Source of the DNA: Paraphaeosphaeria minitans
Taxonomy: Eukaryota; Ascomycota; Dothideomycetes; Pleosporales; Didymosphaeriaceae
NCBI GenBank assembly: GCA_015832175.1
Contig: WJXW01000012.1
Coordinates: forward strand, 1,570,001 to 1,634,000
DNA: 64,000 bases
Direction of reading: 5' to 3'
How positions within the stretch are numbered: position 1 is the stretch's first letter; each line of letters begins with the position of its first letter. The translations under genes were made by a program, and so were the position numbers. Shown here one piece after another: positions 22,701-34,450 of this stretch. Below the pieces are notes generated by a model. It was not told the origin of the DNA and searched no databases. It saw only the letters and a program-made list of their open reading frames with translations.

Positions 22701-25700
22701 ATGGCGCAAGTGCTGCCAGCGAAGCGCCCTCTTGGGCTGTCGCATCGTTCCCAGGCGTCTGTGGACAGCTTTGCGCCCCAAGTAAGTGGTTGCTCAATGT
22801 CGCTCCCGTTGATTTTATCTGACTTTATATGCAGCGCAAGCGAAGCCGTTTGTCTCACGAGCCCTCAGCAGAGCTAAACGACGATGACGCCGACTCGGAC
22901 GCCTCCGCAGACGAACGATCGCTGGCCCCCTCGGAGGCAGACATACAGGAGGATGATGAAGTTCGCTTCGCGCGTGCCTCCCAGATCGTGCGGAAGAGCT
23001 TCAGGAAGGAAAGTGATAATATACCGGCCGAGTCTGGCATCATCGAAGAGATTGGCTGCACTAATTTCATGTGCCACGAACAACTCACTGTCAAACTCGG
23101 TCCGCTGATTAACTTCATCATCGGCCATAACGGCAGCGGCAAGAGTGCGGTTCTAACTGCTCTGACGCTGTGTCTTGGTGGCAAAGCAACCGCCACCAAT
23201 CGCGGTCAAAATCTGAAGAGCTTTATAAAGGCAGGCAAAGACTGGTCTACTCTCTTGGTTAAGATAAAGAATCAAGGCCCCGGAGCATACAAGGCCGACC
23301 GGTACGGCGATTCTATCACAGTTGAGCGCCATTTCACTCAGAATGGCACTTCTGGGTTCAAATTAAAAGATAGGAACGGCAAGATTGTCTCCGTCAAGAA
23401 ATCTGAGCTGGAAGATATTATCGATCACTTTGGCCTGCAAATCGACAATCCCCTGAACGTCCTAACGCAGGATATGGCACGTCAGTTCCTGAACGACTCC
23501 AACGCTAAAGACAAGTACAAGTTTTTCTTGAAAGGGACACAACTTGAGACCCTGGATCGCGATTATTCGCAAATTCAGCAGGAACTCGAGGAGCAGAAGG
23601 CCAAACACCAGACTCTATATAAAGATGCTAAGGAGCTAGAAAAGATGTACAATCGTCTCGAGAAGAAGGCCCAAGCTGCACGCGGTCTTAAGAAGTTGCG
23701 TGCTGAGGAGACTTTGCTCGAGCACCAAGGAGCTTGGTCATTCGTTGCCAATGACGAACTCGAGGTAGCCGAGTGCGAGGAAAAGATATCAGAGATATCT
23801 AAGACGATTCAACAACGGCAGAACGAAGCCGATACAGCGTCAGGAAACTTTGCGCGTCTCGACAGAGCCGTGAACGAGGCAACAGCGGCTATAGAACAAT
23901 GTCAGGCCGAACTGGAACCAGCGCAGTATGAGGAAGATGAGGCCATTGCCAGTTTCACGGAGGCAAAGACCAAACTCTTAGAGTTCAAAAACACTGAACG
24001 ATCCGTGGTTGGGGGAATGGAGAGGACGAAGAAATCTATGGAGCTCACCCAATCACAGATTGACGAACACAAGCAACGAAGAGAACTAGCAGATGGAGGC
24101 CTGCACGCGCAGAAAGTTCGCGAGTTGGAGAACGCCAAGGCAGAGTACGAGGACCGCAAATCAACTTGGGAGCATCACGACGACGCCCTACCTGCATTGA
24201 ACAAAGAGTCGAAAGAGGCAAAGGAGAATCTGCGGCGATTCAACAACCAATTGGAAGATAAAAAGCGCGACGAGACGCAGTCCAAGACTAAAATTCGCAC
24301 GCTTGAGCAAGGTCAAGGGAACTGGACCGATGCTTATCCAAATGGAGATAATCTGGCGAGGTTACTGAGTGCAATCGCTGCCGAGCGACGATTTCGCGAA
24401 AAGCCAGTTGGGCCGATAGGTCACTACGTGGAACTCAAGCATCCAAGGTGGTCATCTGTACTTGAAAAGACCTTGGGCGGCGTCCTCAACGCGTTCGTTG
24501 TGACGAACAAAGCCGATGAAGGCATTCTGTCGGATATGATGAAGAGATGCAACTAGTGAGTGGTATCAGGAAGCTCATGCGCGCTCCTACTGACTGTGAT
24601 AGTTTTGCAACTGCGTACATCATCTCGAGGACCGAACGACTGGACACAACCGGTCACACGCCAAACGCTGGGCTGTTGACGATGGAAGGAGCATTGAATG
24701 TAGGCCTGCCGCAATAAGCCAGCACGTAAGTCATAGCTAACGAGTTTTCAGATCAGCCATGATTTAGTACGCAACTCACTGATTACCAACCAATCGATCG
24801 AGCAGATTGTCCTTATACAAAAACGCCAGGACGCCTCGGAGCTGGCTCATCGGAGTCCTAGTGAGCGATCGAAAGTGAAGGCAATCTACTGCTGGTCCGA
24901 CCAAAGTCACAGACTGGGGCATTCATTTACTATGAACAATTTGACAGGGACTACTAGTATGAGTGCAATCCAAGAGTTCAAAGGGCCGGTGCGTATGCAA
25001 GCGGACAAGGGGCATCAGATCCAGGAGGAGAAGGAGAACCTTGCCCGGATCCAACGAGAGCTTAGGGATCTCGAAGCAGACGGTCAAGCTGCGCAAATGC
25101 AGTACAACGCTTGTCAAGCCAGATTGCGTAATCACAACACCTCCAAGAAGACGCTTGGAGAAAGGATGGAGCAAGCCCAGGAGGACGTGGATAGACTTGA
25201 CGGGGAAGTGGCTGCGGCTGTGCCAGACACGGCTCAACTCGAGCAGCTTGAGAAGGAGCTTGACGATTTTCAGCAGCAACTGCAGTTGGACAAAGACCAG
25301 TATGAAGACTTGATCGGTGAGAAGGACAGTGCAAGCAAGAATTCCAAGGAACACAAGCAAGCAGCCGACAACGCAACCCGGGTGGTAAAGGCTCTTCGGG
25401 ACAAGCTCGACAAATGCAGGCAGGAGGCTCACGCACGGACGCAAGAGCGCGAAAAGGCATTGCGTCAGAAAAATCGGGCAATAGATCACGTGCAGAAGGC
25501 TGAAGAGACCAAGTTGGCTTGGCGAAAGAAGCTCGAAGAAGTGCTAGTGGACCTCGAGACTCACACGGAAGATGCGAGGAATGTTTGCGAGCGGGTGGAT
25601 GTGCCTCGCGGAGCAACGTTCGACGGCTTACAGCGGAAGCTCGGAGAAGCCAGGAAGAGACGGGCGAATCTGGAGAAAGAGCTCGGAGGGTCGCAGGAGA

Positions 25701-26287
25701 CGCTTGTGGCGCAGGCGCTTGCATCCAAGAAGGCATGGGAAGAGGCAGAGGTATTTGTCAAGAACGGCGAGGCGCTGAGGACTAGTCTCACGCACGCGCT
25801 CAACCAACGGAAAGAGCATTGGAAACAGTTCCGCAGCAACATTTCGATGCGCGCCAGGGCGACATTTTGCTACCTGCTGTCCGAGCGCAGGTTCCGCGGA
25901 GTGCTTTTGGTTGACCACAACAAAAAGGCGCTCGAGATGACCGTCCAGCCGAGCGGGGACGTCAAGGACAGCGTTGGAAGGCAGACCAAGACGCTGTCGG
26001 GCGGCGAGAAGTCGTTTTCGACAATCTGCCTCCTGCTGGCGCTCTGGGACGCGATGGGGTCGCCGCTGCGGTGTCTGGACGAGTTCGACGTCTTCATGGA
26101 CAGCGTCAACCGGGACGTCAGCATGAAGATGATCATCCAAGCTGCGGCGAGGTCGGTGGGACGGCAGTACATATTGATTACGCCGCAAGCGATGAACAAC
26201 AAGGACGTCAAGAGCATGCGCGACGTGACGGTGATCAAGATGACGGATCCGGAGCGGGGCCAGACGGCGCTCAACTTTCCACGATAG
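22701..26287 (+). CDS. smc6: Structural maintenance of chromosomes protein 6 (SMC6/Rad18)
   Basis: Exons 22701-22781, 22835-24555, 24603-24699 and 24752-26287 give 1144 residues, close to the fission-yeast length of 1140. Walker A GHNGSGKS is at about residue 125, within the SMC6-typical context IGCTNFMCHEQLTVKLGPLI. Two long coiled coils flank a hinge near residues 480-640, where SHDLVRNSLITNQSIEQIVL is diagnostic. The ABC signature TLSGGEKSFSTICLLLALWD and Walker B LRCLDEFDVFMD lie near residues 1045-1075. With SMC5 and the Nse proteins it forms the complex for replication-fork stability and recombinational repair. The first exon (MAQVLPAKRPLGLSHRSQAS) was included because it splices in phase 0 through GTAAGT; starting at 22829 inside the intron is less likely. 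Three introns are 53, 47 and 52 nt. Confidence 0.9.
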
Positions 26288-26462
26288 GGAAGCGTGGTGG
26301 GACAGGGCGTTGGGTAGCGGAGGGGAAGAGGCAGGCACGTGGTGGGCGTATACTGGCGTTGATGGCTTTGTGATTTTTTTTTCGGACATACCCCGTGGCG
26401 CTGGGACGTGTGGAAGGTGTGGATATGATATACCTCGTGGGCCGCGCGAGGTGGTGGTGGAT

Positions 26463-26522
26463 TTGGCATCTATGTAGTTGGCATATATGCAGTTGGCATC
26501 TATGTAGTTGGCATCTATGCAG
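26463..26522. repeat. 15-bp tandem repeat, four copies
   Basis: The unit TTGGCATCTATGTAG is repeated four times with T/C alternation at position 13 and one A change in copy 2; a partial fifth copy follows. Confidence 0.9.
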
Positions 26523-26651
26523 TTGACACAAACTATGTATGGATCTGATGTCCATCGGTGCATGTCCGCAGCATAACGAAACGCAGTGTTGCACCGTCTC
26601 AGAGGCTCGCAGGGAGTCGGCTTGGGGCCGCCGCGTGGTCTGGCTGGGGGC

Positions 26652-26860
26652 GTGTATGTTGACAGAGGGCGTGTAGGTCTGGCAGATGGTGTGTAGATTT
26701 GACAGAGGGCATGTAAGTCTGACAGAGAGCATGTAAGTCTGACAGAGAGCATGTAAGTCTGACAGAGAGCATGTAGGTCTTCCCGAGGGCATGTAGGTCT
26801 GACCGAGGGCGTGTAGGTCTGACAGAGAGTATGTAGGTCTGACAGAGGGCATGTAGGTCT
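26652..26860. repeat. 20-bp minisatellite, about 10.5 copies
   Basis: The unit is ATGTAGGTCTGACAGAGGGC with scattered substitutions (AAGTCT, GAGAGC, CCGAGG variants). Three consecutive copies are identical (about 26710-26770). There is no spacer structure, so this is not a CRISPR array. Confidence 0.9.
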
Positions 26861-27186
26861 CAAGTGCTTCCTTGCGTCGCCGTCTCCGAATGGCACAGAC
26901 GGGTGTCACGTCGGCTAGGGTTGAGATGTGCATTGTCAGGACTCGGAGTGGAGAGCGAAGCGCTTAGTCCATGGGCGGCGGGGATGCTTGGGCTAGTGAA
27001 AGACAAGCCGGCGGCCGTGGTTGGCTGAGGTTTGAATGGCGCCCTCTGTACGCAGCTCACCTCTCTCCACACAACACTGCGGCGAGCACCTGTTGCGCTG
27101 TCCAACGCCCGTCGTGGTCTCCCATGAGGGCTCGAAGCGTCGCGACCCTCGTGAGGCGCGGTCCCGTCTGATCACCCACCGTCGCC

Positions 27187-27369
27187 ATGGACTCGGCACC
27201 CACCTCGCAACCCCAGAGCCCCCGGACTCGCTCGCCCTCGCTTTCCGACGACTCGCTGCGGCCCACGGCGGCCTCTCCCGACGACGACGACGTCAACAAC
27301 GACAACAGCAACAACAACAATAACAGCAACAGCAACAGCAACAGCAACAACAATAACAATAATAACAAT

Positions 27370-27424
<55 letters not shown>

Positions 27425-30232
27425 TCGACCACATCGGCAACAACCACGACAACCACAACATGCTCGCCGCACCGCCGCGCGAGCACCCCGACAGCGGGCG
27501 CATGAGCCGCGCGGGAGTGCTGGCGCCCACGGGCAAGAGCATGCCCAGCAGCACAGCGCCAGACGCGCAATCCAAGGACAAAGATAGGGCGCGACGCCCG
27601 CTGCGGCTGCTCGACCTGCCCGTGGACATCCTCAACGACATCATACACCAGGTGAGCCGCCCCGCCCCCGCGCTGCGCTGCGCTGCGCTGTCCGCCCGCT
27701 GACCGCGCAGCTCCCCCACACCAACGACCTCACCTCGCTCTCGCTCTGCCACTCGGCCCTCCACCGCCTCACCGTGCCGTGCATCTACTCGCGCTTCGAC
27801 ATTGTGTGGCCCGATGAAAGCACCCACACGGAGCCGCGGTCGGGCGTCGATGCCCTCACCTACGGCCTCGCAACGCTGGTCATGGGCGACGACTGCTTCC
27901 CCCACCAGAACCGATGGCGCCACCAGTCCAGCGTGCCGCCCACCGCCAGCGGACGCCCGACTCGGTACCCCATCACGCGCCGCCGCTTTGGCAACTACTA
28001 CGCCCAGTTCACCAAGAAGTTCTGCCTGGGCAACGGGCCCGCTGCCTGGGTCCAGGAGTACATGGTCACCAAGGAGGGCGGCAAGATGCTCGGCACCCTT
28101 GTCGCCCTCGCCATAGCCCGCATGGTCAACCTGGAGACTTTTGCCTGGGACATGCCGACCGGCGTGCTCCGAGACGTGTGGCTGGCCCTCTCCAGTCTCG
28201 CGGATCGGACCGATGGCGACGAATGTCGTCTTGAACGCCTGTGGATACGATGGCACGACAACAGCATTGACGCCCCGGTGCCTCCGCCTGCCCCGCCCAT
28301 GATCCTCAACAACGTAAACGTACCTCCGCCGCCGCCCACAGGCCACCCCAGCGCGCCGGTCGCTGTCCAGCCGTCTCTCGTGGTCCCGCAGCATTTCCAC
28401 GCCCATGTCACCCCTGCGATAGAACGGGTGGAACACCCCACATTCTCCGTCATTCCTCCGCTCAAAAGCCTGAGTGTCCTCGACATCGACGAACTGCCGT
28501 ATCTGGATGAGATGAGCATTCTCATTGCTCGGTCTCAAGACAAGCTCCGCGAACTGAGGGTCGGTATTGCCCCGCAAGCGCAGCAGCGAGACTGGGTCAC
28601 TGCGTGGGAGGGTGGGGGCATCCAGCAGGTCGACTACGATGCTCCATGGACCGGCCCAAGTGCAATAGGGGAAAAGAGATTGGGTGGTGTGCTGGGCATC
28701 CTTGTAGGCCGGGTTCACAACCTGCGGCATTCGGAACAGCAGCCCGCTCCACAGTTCAAGAGCGCTGCGGTCGGTGGTCGACCATTTGGATTGCCAGTCA
28801 AGTATGGAGTTACAGGGGCCACGCCTGTGCTTTTACCTCCATTAGCGGATCGAGAGCCCGAAAATACCGCGGACCAATTTTCATCTGGACATCCTCTCGA
28901 ACCCGTGGTGTCCGAAGGAGTCAATCTTGTCAACGAGATGCAGTCACTCGATTTACAGCCACCTGCAGATCCGTGGGACGATCCTTATACTGTTCAAGAG
29001 AAGGCTGAGAACCGGAAACCAGCATCCGCGGCTTCGAGCAGCGAGGACAATGTTTCAGCCGAGGAGAGACTGACTGGGAAGCTGAAGTTGGAGGAGCTGG
29101 AGCTGGAGAGGGTGCCACTATCAGTTCCCGTGCTTCTGAAAGCATTCGACTGGTCCTTGCTGACGACTCTGACCCTGCTCAACTGCAGCAACCACGAGCA
29201 GTTGTGGAAGTCTCTACGGAGGACGTACACTCCTCGTTCGCCGTATCTTAGCGGCTCACCGTCTTCCTCAAAGGCCTACAAAGCGTCATACACACTCCGA
29301 ACCGAGTACACCCTGAACCTCAAGAAAATACACACCAACACCGTCTCCCCTTCGTTGATATCCTTCCTCAAAGAGACGCTGGCCCCCAATAGTTTAGAGG
29401 TTCTCTTCCTCCAGGAAGGCCGATCATACCAATCCACCGTAACTGTAGACGCAATTTACCGCGGCCCCCTGCGCCGCCACCGCGCCAGCTTGAAGAAGCT
29501 GATGATCGACAGCAGCGAAAAGGCCCAAGACGGCCACGCGACAGGCAGTTCACGCTGGCGGCGCTGGATGCTCAACCACAACATCATCACCTTCATCACC
29601 AGCGGCAAGATGAACAACCTGCGCGAGCTCGCCGTCTCCATCGACTACAAAGACTGGGTGGGTCATCTCCTTCCCTCTCTCTCTCTGTCCCTCAAAATGG
29701 ATTAGATTAACTAACATGACATGAAATATAGCATCACTTCCTCCAACGCCTCCCGCACATACCGCACATCCGCTCCCTCTACATCCCCTACATCGCCGAC
29801 CACCTCCACGGCAACAACATCGACCCGCGCGAGCTCGCCTACCAGATCCTCGATATTGTGCACCTGCGCCCGGAAATCGAGCTCTGCTACATGGGCCTGT
29901 CGTCCAAGTGCTTCGAGATCCTGGAAAACCGGCCCTCAAATTACGATCTCCGCCACGAAGCGGATGCGGTCGAGGATCCGGGGTTGCTGAGCGAGGACGA
30001 GAGCGAGGCGACCGAGGACGAGGAGGACGAGACGGATGGTGGTGGGGCGGAGTTCGAGGAGGCCGAGGTCGAGGACGAGAGCGAGGAAGGGGAGAGTGTG
30101 GGGAGCGTGAGCGAGGATGAGAGTGTGGCTGGGGATGGAGGCAAGAGGCCTAAGTTGAGGGTTAGGGAGATACTGTTTTACGAAGAGAGGGTTGAGGCGT
30201 TTAGGCGGAGGCATGGGGTGTTGAGGCCGTAG
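27187..30232 (+). CDS. F-box domain protein with N-terminal poly-Asn tract
   Basis: Exons 27187-27651, 27711-29657 and 29732-30232 give 970 residues; introns are 59 and 74 nt (GTGAGC...CGCAG; GTGGGT...ATATAG). A disordered N-terminus with a long Asn run (residues about 37-80) precedes the F-box PLRLLDLPVDILNDIIHQ, then LPHTNDLTSLSLCHSALHRL, which spans the first splice junction and confirms it. The remainder has leucine-rich segments spaced like degenerate LRRs (LKSLSVLDIDELPYL; KLEELELERVPLSV), ending in a strongly acidic tail and a basic end (KRPKLRVREILFYEERVEAF). F-box proteins recruit substrates to SCF ubiquitin ligases through Skp1; this substrate is unknown. The start ATG has context CGCCATGG. 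Domain call is firm, gene identity is not. Confidence 0.8.
27294..27423. repeat. AAC trinucleotide repeat in coding sequence (poly-Asn)
   Basis: A run of AAC with interspersed AGC and AAT codons encodes about 40 Asn/Ser. The stretch 27372-27423 is almost pure AAC, which makes it prone to length variation. Confidence 0.95.
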
Positions 30233-31925
30233 TGGGCGCGGGTGGTGTGGGGAGGCAACGGGGTGAAGAGATGTGGAAGGGGGTCGGTCATGACACTTGA
30301 ACGAACAGGGTTTTTCTTTTGCGCATTTTGGCGTGCGGTATATGGGATTGGCTGGGATGGCATGGCGTAATTGACTTGGTGAATGGGTGATATCCCCCCC
30401 CCCTTTTTTTATTCCTTTTTGCTTTTTCTCGTTCTCACTTTTTTGGCTCGGATTGGGCTTGGCACATTAAACAGATACCACACACTCACATATATATATT
30501 ATGTATTACATATTCATCCTCAAGGTTTTTTGGCCTATGTAGGGTGTAGGTCGGGGGGGGGGGGGTCGGGGTTTGGGTTTGGGATGGTAGACGTCGATCT
30601 GGTAGTATCGTGTTATTACTACTACTACATGCATCGTTTCCCTTCCCATGGCCTACAAGTACTCCACATCCCCAGCCCAAGCTTCGTACACCAGTGCTGG
30701 GTTGCATGTCAGAGAGGAAATATGCCTTGGTTTTTTTTTTTTTCTTATTCTTATTTAACCGTGCCGAGTTCTTGGCTTTTGAAGCTACATCTAGGCTCGC
30801 CAAGAACACGGATGGATTTTCTTCCCAACTATTCGGTCTGCTTCCGCTGCGTGCTCTGAGGCTTACGGTATCCCTCGTCGGAAGCGATTGTGTACTTTCC
30901 AAAAGGTTATCCGGCTCCCCGAGATGATGTCGGTGAGCCGTAGTCGCCGTCGCTGGATCAGGGCAGGGCAGGGCATGGCATGGCATTCCAACGACTGGCT
31001 GCATTTCTCTGTCGATCACTACCGTACCTACCGTACGGTAAATTCGAGTGACGAGCTGCGGCTTGGCATACCTACACATGGTATCTTTTTGGGACAAGGC
31101 AGAAAGTTACTACCTAGATAGGTAGTCGGACAGCGGTGTGCTAGACGGGATACACACTGTGATGATAAGGCTTCTGTGGAGATTACGGATGTTGGGCTTT
31201 AACTTTTAAAATGAGAGATAGAGAAACGTGGGACTGATACCTAACTGAGCTCCGGGCCTAGGTAGCTACGGTCACTCTACTCTAGGTACCGTAGGTAGGT
31301 AGTGGCTTTGCAACACGGCGTCTGAACTTGAGAGTCAATAGCAGCGAACCATTTGCCAAACCCTCTCCCGATCGCTTGTAGTCCCAGCTTACCTACCTAC
31401 TCCACGATACCACTTGAAAGCACCAAGACCTAGGTACCCCACCACAATCAACAGCCCGCAGCGAAGCAGTGAGCAGTTCATGAAAGACACCCACCCGCAA
31501 TGCAAGTCTTCGAACCCCCCCAAGACACCATCACTGACGGCCCATCCCGACGCCGATCTCCTTTACCTAAAATTCGAAACGACAAATTTGCTTGCCCACG
31601 CCAACCAAGCTCGACATCTCTTGGCCATAAATACCTAGTCACACGATACCTAGAAGAACGTGTTGACCGTACCGACATCACGACAGACAAGCACCCAAAG
31701 CACGATCGACCGGATGCGAAATACTTATCCCACCACGCACTTGACGCTTTCCCGGCTAGCAGTGACGTCCGCGTCATGTGTATACACTCCTCAGTGACTC
31801 CTCGACCTTTTGCTCCGCGACAGTGTCATTATCAACATCATCATCATTCATCATCTATCCTCCATCCTCCATCCTCACCCAAGCCGTCCAGAACCGTAAA
31901 TAAACCAAGTCACCACCCGCCACAC
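30233..31925. other. Intergenic region at the left edge of the retrotransposon island
   Basis: 1.7 kb with poor coding character. It contains homopolymers (C9 near 30396, G10 near 30554, T12 near 30732) and several TAGG/CCTA patches (31100-31125, 31255-31300, 31390-31440). Open frames across 31500-32099 exist only because the hexamer repeat downstream has no stop. No gene is supported. Confidence 0.4.
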
Positions 31926-32057
31926 AGAATTAGAATTAGAATTAGAATTAGAATTAGAATTAGAATTAGAATTAGAATTAGAATTAGAATTAGAATTAGA
32001 ATTAGAATTAGAATTAGAATTAGAATTAGAATTAGAATTAGAATTAGAATTAGAATT
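31926..32057. repeat. Hexanucleotide microsatellite (AGAATT)n, about 22 copies
   Basis: Uninterrupted perfect repeats fill about 132 bases and end 25 bases before the first LTR. The other phase reads TTAGAA. It marks the sharp boundary between GC-balanced and AT-rich DNA. Confidence 0.97.
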
Positions 32058-32077
32058 TCTCTCTATATTTATACTAT

Positions 32078-32082
32078 ATTAA
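32078..32082. repeat. Left target-site duplication of outer gypsy element (ATTAA)
   Basis: ATTAA lies directly before the TGTTACG LTR start and is repeated at 55524-55528 directly after the last LTR. Confidence 0.85.
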
Positions 32083-32493
32083 TGTTACGTACCAGATAAC
32101 AACGTGGGACTCGGGCGCTTATAAAGGTGTGATAAAGCGACGACAGGGTTATAAACGTAACAAAGAGACGCTAAGTAACTTAGATTAGGTTACGTAATGT
32201 GCTTAGTTACTTAGCGGCACTAAGTAGTAGAGCTAGTTACGTAAAGTACTTAGTTACTTAGTGGCACTAAGTAGTGGAGCAGCCTTAGTATATAGGAACG
32301 TAAGGATAGGCTCTCTATACTTATGTTTAATCTATTTATTAATCTATTATTTAGATTCTAGTAGACTAAATTATTAACTTATTACACTTTATAAAATACT
32401 ATTATATTAATAAGACCTTCTACCTTCTGTAAGTACTCCTGCCTAAGAACTAATTTTAACCCTTTAGGACTAGCTACCCTTTTAGATTTAACA
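32083..32493 (+). repeat. LTR A (5' LTR of G1)
   Basis: 411 bp, starting TGTTACGTACCAG and ending GATTTAACA, i.e. TG...CA ends. The three other 411-bp copies begin at 33073, 49515 and 55113. It is one of the least RIP-altered copies, still reading CAACGTGGGACTCGGGCG. Confidence 0.93.
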
Positions 32494-33072
32494 TTTTAAA
32501 CACTCTTAATATAAGTACTTTATAAACTCCTACCTCTTCTACAGCTTTAGGTGCCGCTAAGATTACTCCTATAAAGGATAGTAGTAAGGCGTATAAGCCT
32601 AATCTCTACTTTAGTAAATAATCTTAAACTAATGTCTAGATTCTCTAGTTAGACCTCTACTTCTTTAACTTAGATAAACCTCTTAAAAATAAAAAGAAGG
32701 TTATCTTTACAGTAATATATATATAAGGAGATATAGGATTATAGATCTATCCCTACCTTAAAAAGTACCTAGGAATAGACTACAATAATAATAACAACAA
32801 TTACGCAAATAAGTATGCTAATATAGTTAATATTATTAAAGATTATAATAATTTTAAGAAATGCCTTAAATAACTCTTTAGGATTACTAATAAGGACTCT
32901 ATTATAAAAGCAAAGATTTAGACTATAACTTAAAAATAATTAGTAGCTAAGTATATAGCTAAGTTTTGTAGATACGCTGTGTAACTTAACTAGAATAATA
33001 AATCTCTTTAGGACATGTATAAATAAGGACTTAAATAGAAACTACGTAAAGAACTCTTATGTAGTAGTGCAC
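32494..33072 (+). pseudogene. G1 gag, 5' portion up to the G2 insertion
   Basis: 579 bases collinear with 33484-34062 of G2. Remnants of a gypsy gag (DLYF, YLKKYLGIDY followed by an Asn run) read with RIP-type stops. It ends at TGCAC, the target duplication of G2; the rest of gag resumes at 49931. Confidence 0.8.
33068..33072. repeat. Left target-site duplication of G2 (TGCAC)
   Basis: Matches TGCAT at 49926-49930 except for the final base, a C-to-T difference in the CpA context found only on the right. Confidence 0.85.
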
Positions 33073-33483
33073 TATTACGTACCAGATAACAACGTGGGAC
33101 TTGGGCGCTTATAAAGGTGTGATAAAGCGACGATAGGGTTATAAATGTAACAAAGAGACGCTAAGTAACTTAGATTAGGTTATGTGATGTGCTTAGTTAC
33201 TTAGCAGCACTAAGTAGTAGAGCTAGTTACGTAAGGTGCTTAGTTGCTTAGTGGCACTAAGCAGCAGAGTAGCCTTAGTATATAGGAACGCAAGAATAGG
33301 CTCTTTATACTTATATTTAATCTATTTATTAATCTATTGTTTAGATTCTAGCAGACTAAATTGTTAACTTGTTACACTTTATAAGATACTATTATATTAA
33401 CAAGACTTTTTACCTTCTATAAGTACTCCTGCCTAAGAACTAACCTTAACCCTTTAGGACTAGCTACTCTCTTAGATTTAATA
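33073..33483 (+). repeat. LTR B (5' LTR of G2)
   Basis: 411 bp, starting TATTACGTACCAG (the TG end mutated to TA) and ending GATTTAATA. Confidence 0.92.
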
Positions 33484-33559
33484 TCTTAAACACCCTTAAT
33501 ATAAGTACTTTACAAACTCCTACCTCTTCTATAGCTTTAGGTGCTGCTAAGATTACTCC

Positions 33560-34450
33560 TATAAAAAATAGTAGTAAGGCGTATAAACCTAATCTCTACT
33601 TTAGCGAATAATTTTAAACTAATGTCTAAATTCTCTAGTTAGACCTCTACTTCTTTAACTTAGATAAACCCTTTAAAGACAAAAAGAAGGTTATCTTTAT
33701 AGTAATATATATGTGAGGAGATACAGGATTATAGATCTATTCCTACCTTAAAAAGTACCTAAGAATAGACTATAATAATAATAACAATAATTACGCAAAT
33801 AAGCATACTAATATAGTTAATATTATTAAGAATTATAACAACTTTAAGAAATACCTTAAGTAACTCTTTAGGATCGCTAATAAAGACTCTATTATAAAAG
33901 TAAAGATTTAGACTATAACTTAGAAATAATTAGTAGCTAAGTATATAGCTAAGTTTTGCAGATACGCTATGTAACTTAACTAGGACAATAAATCTCTTTA
34001 AGATATATATAAATAAGGACTTAAATAGAAACTATATAAGGAACTCTTACATAGTAGTGTATAAATTGCTAACCTTAAAGAACTATATAAAGAAACTATT
34101 AGAATTAATAGAGAGTAGTTTTTACTGTAATAGAAGTTCTACTAAAACCCTAGGGTAATAAGCTTTAGATAACTAGCAAAAGTAGTTTATAAGAACCCTA
34201 TTAGAATTATCTAAAAGTAATAGCTAAGGAACTACTAGAGATATAAACTAATAAAAAATATCTAGTTTAACTACTTAAGTAAAGGAAAAAGAGGAAGGAT
34301 AGGCCTTAAGTAGCCTAATAAACGCGTTTCTAATAGAAGTTAATAACTAATAACTAAGACTTATAAATGCTTTATATGTAGCAAACTAGGCTATATAGCT
34401 AGGAACTATAGATTAAAGAACAAAGTCTATTAAACTAAGTTAAATATACT
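33560..34450 (+). pseudogene. G2 gag remnant with CCHC zinc knuckle
   Basis: Gag-like frame with an Asn-rich patch near 33770-33800. At about 34369-34410 the zinc knuckle reads CFICSKLGYIARNY, i.e. C-x2-C-x4-H-x4-C with His and the last Cys changed to Tyr, the expected result of G-to-A RIP changes. Stops are TAA/TAG. Confidence 0.78.

Larger units (their letters stand above)
26288..27186. other. Intergenic region with two minisatellites between SMC6 and the F-box gene
   Basis: 899 bases. It contains the 15-bp and 20-bp tandem repeats listed separately. The open frames crossing it are produced by the repeats and are not considered genes. The last about 100 bases are the probable F-box gene promoter. 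Confidence 0.4.

Noticed and set aside
22829..22834. SMC6 start at the ATG of 22829
   Set aside because: That ATG lies in the polypyrimidine/acceptor end of a clear intron (ATATGCAG); exon 22701-22781 joins in phase.
26463..26860. CRISPR-like regular repeats
   Set aside because: Units are contiguous without unique spacers, and the genome is eukaryotic.
27057..28730. 557-codon minus frame with a poly-Leu run
   Set aside because: It is antisense to the F-box gene; the poly-Leu run is the reverse of the AAC repeat, and the plus gene has the F-box and matching splice junctions.
31500..32099. 199-codon frame ending in a long Arg-Ile repeat
   Set aside because: Open only because the AGAATT hexamer has no stop in this frame.
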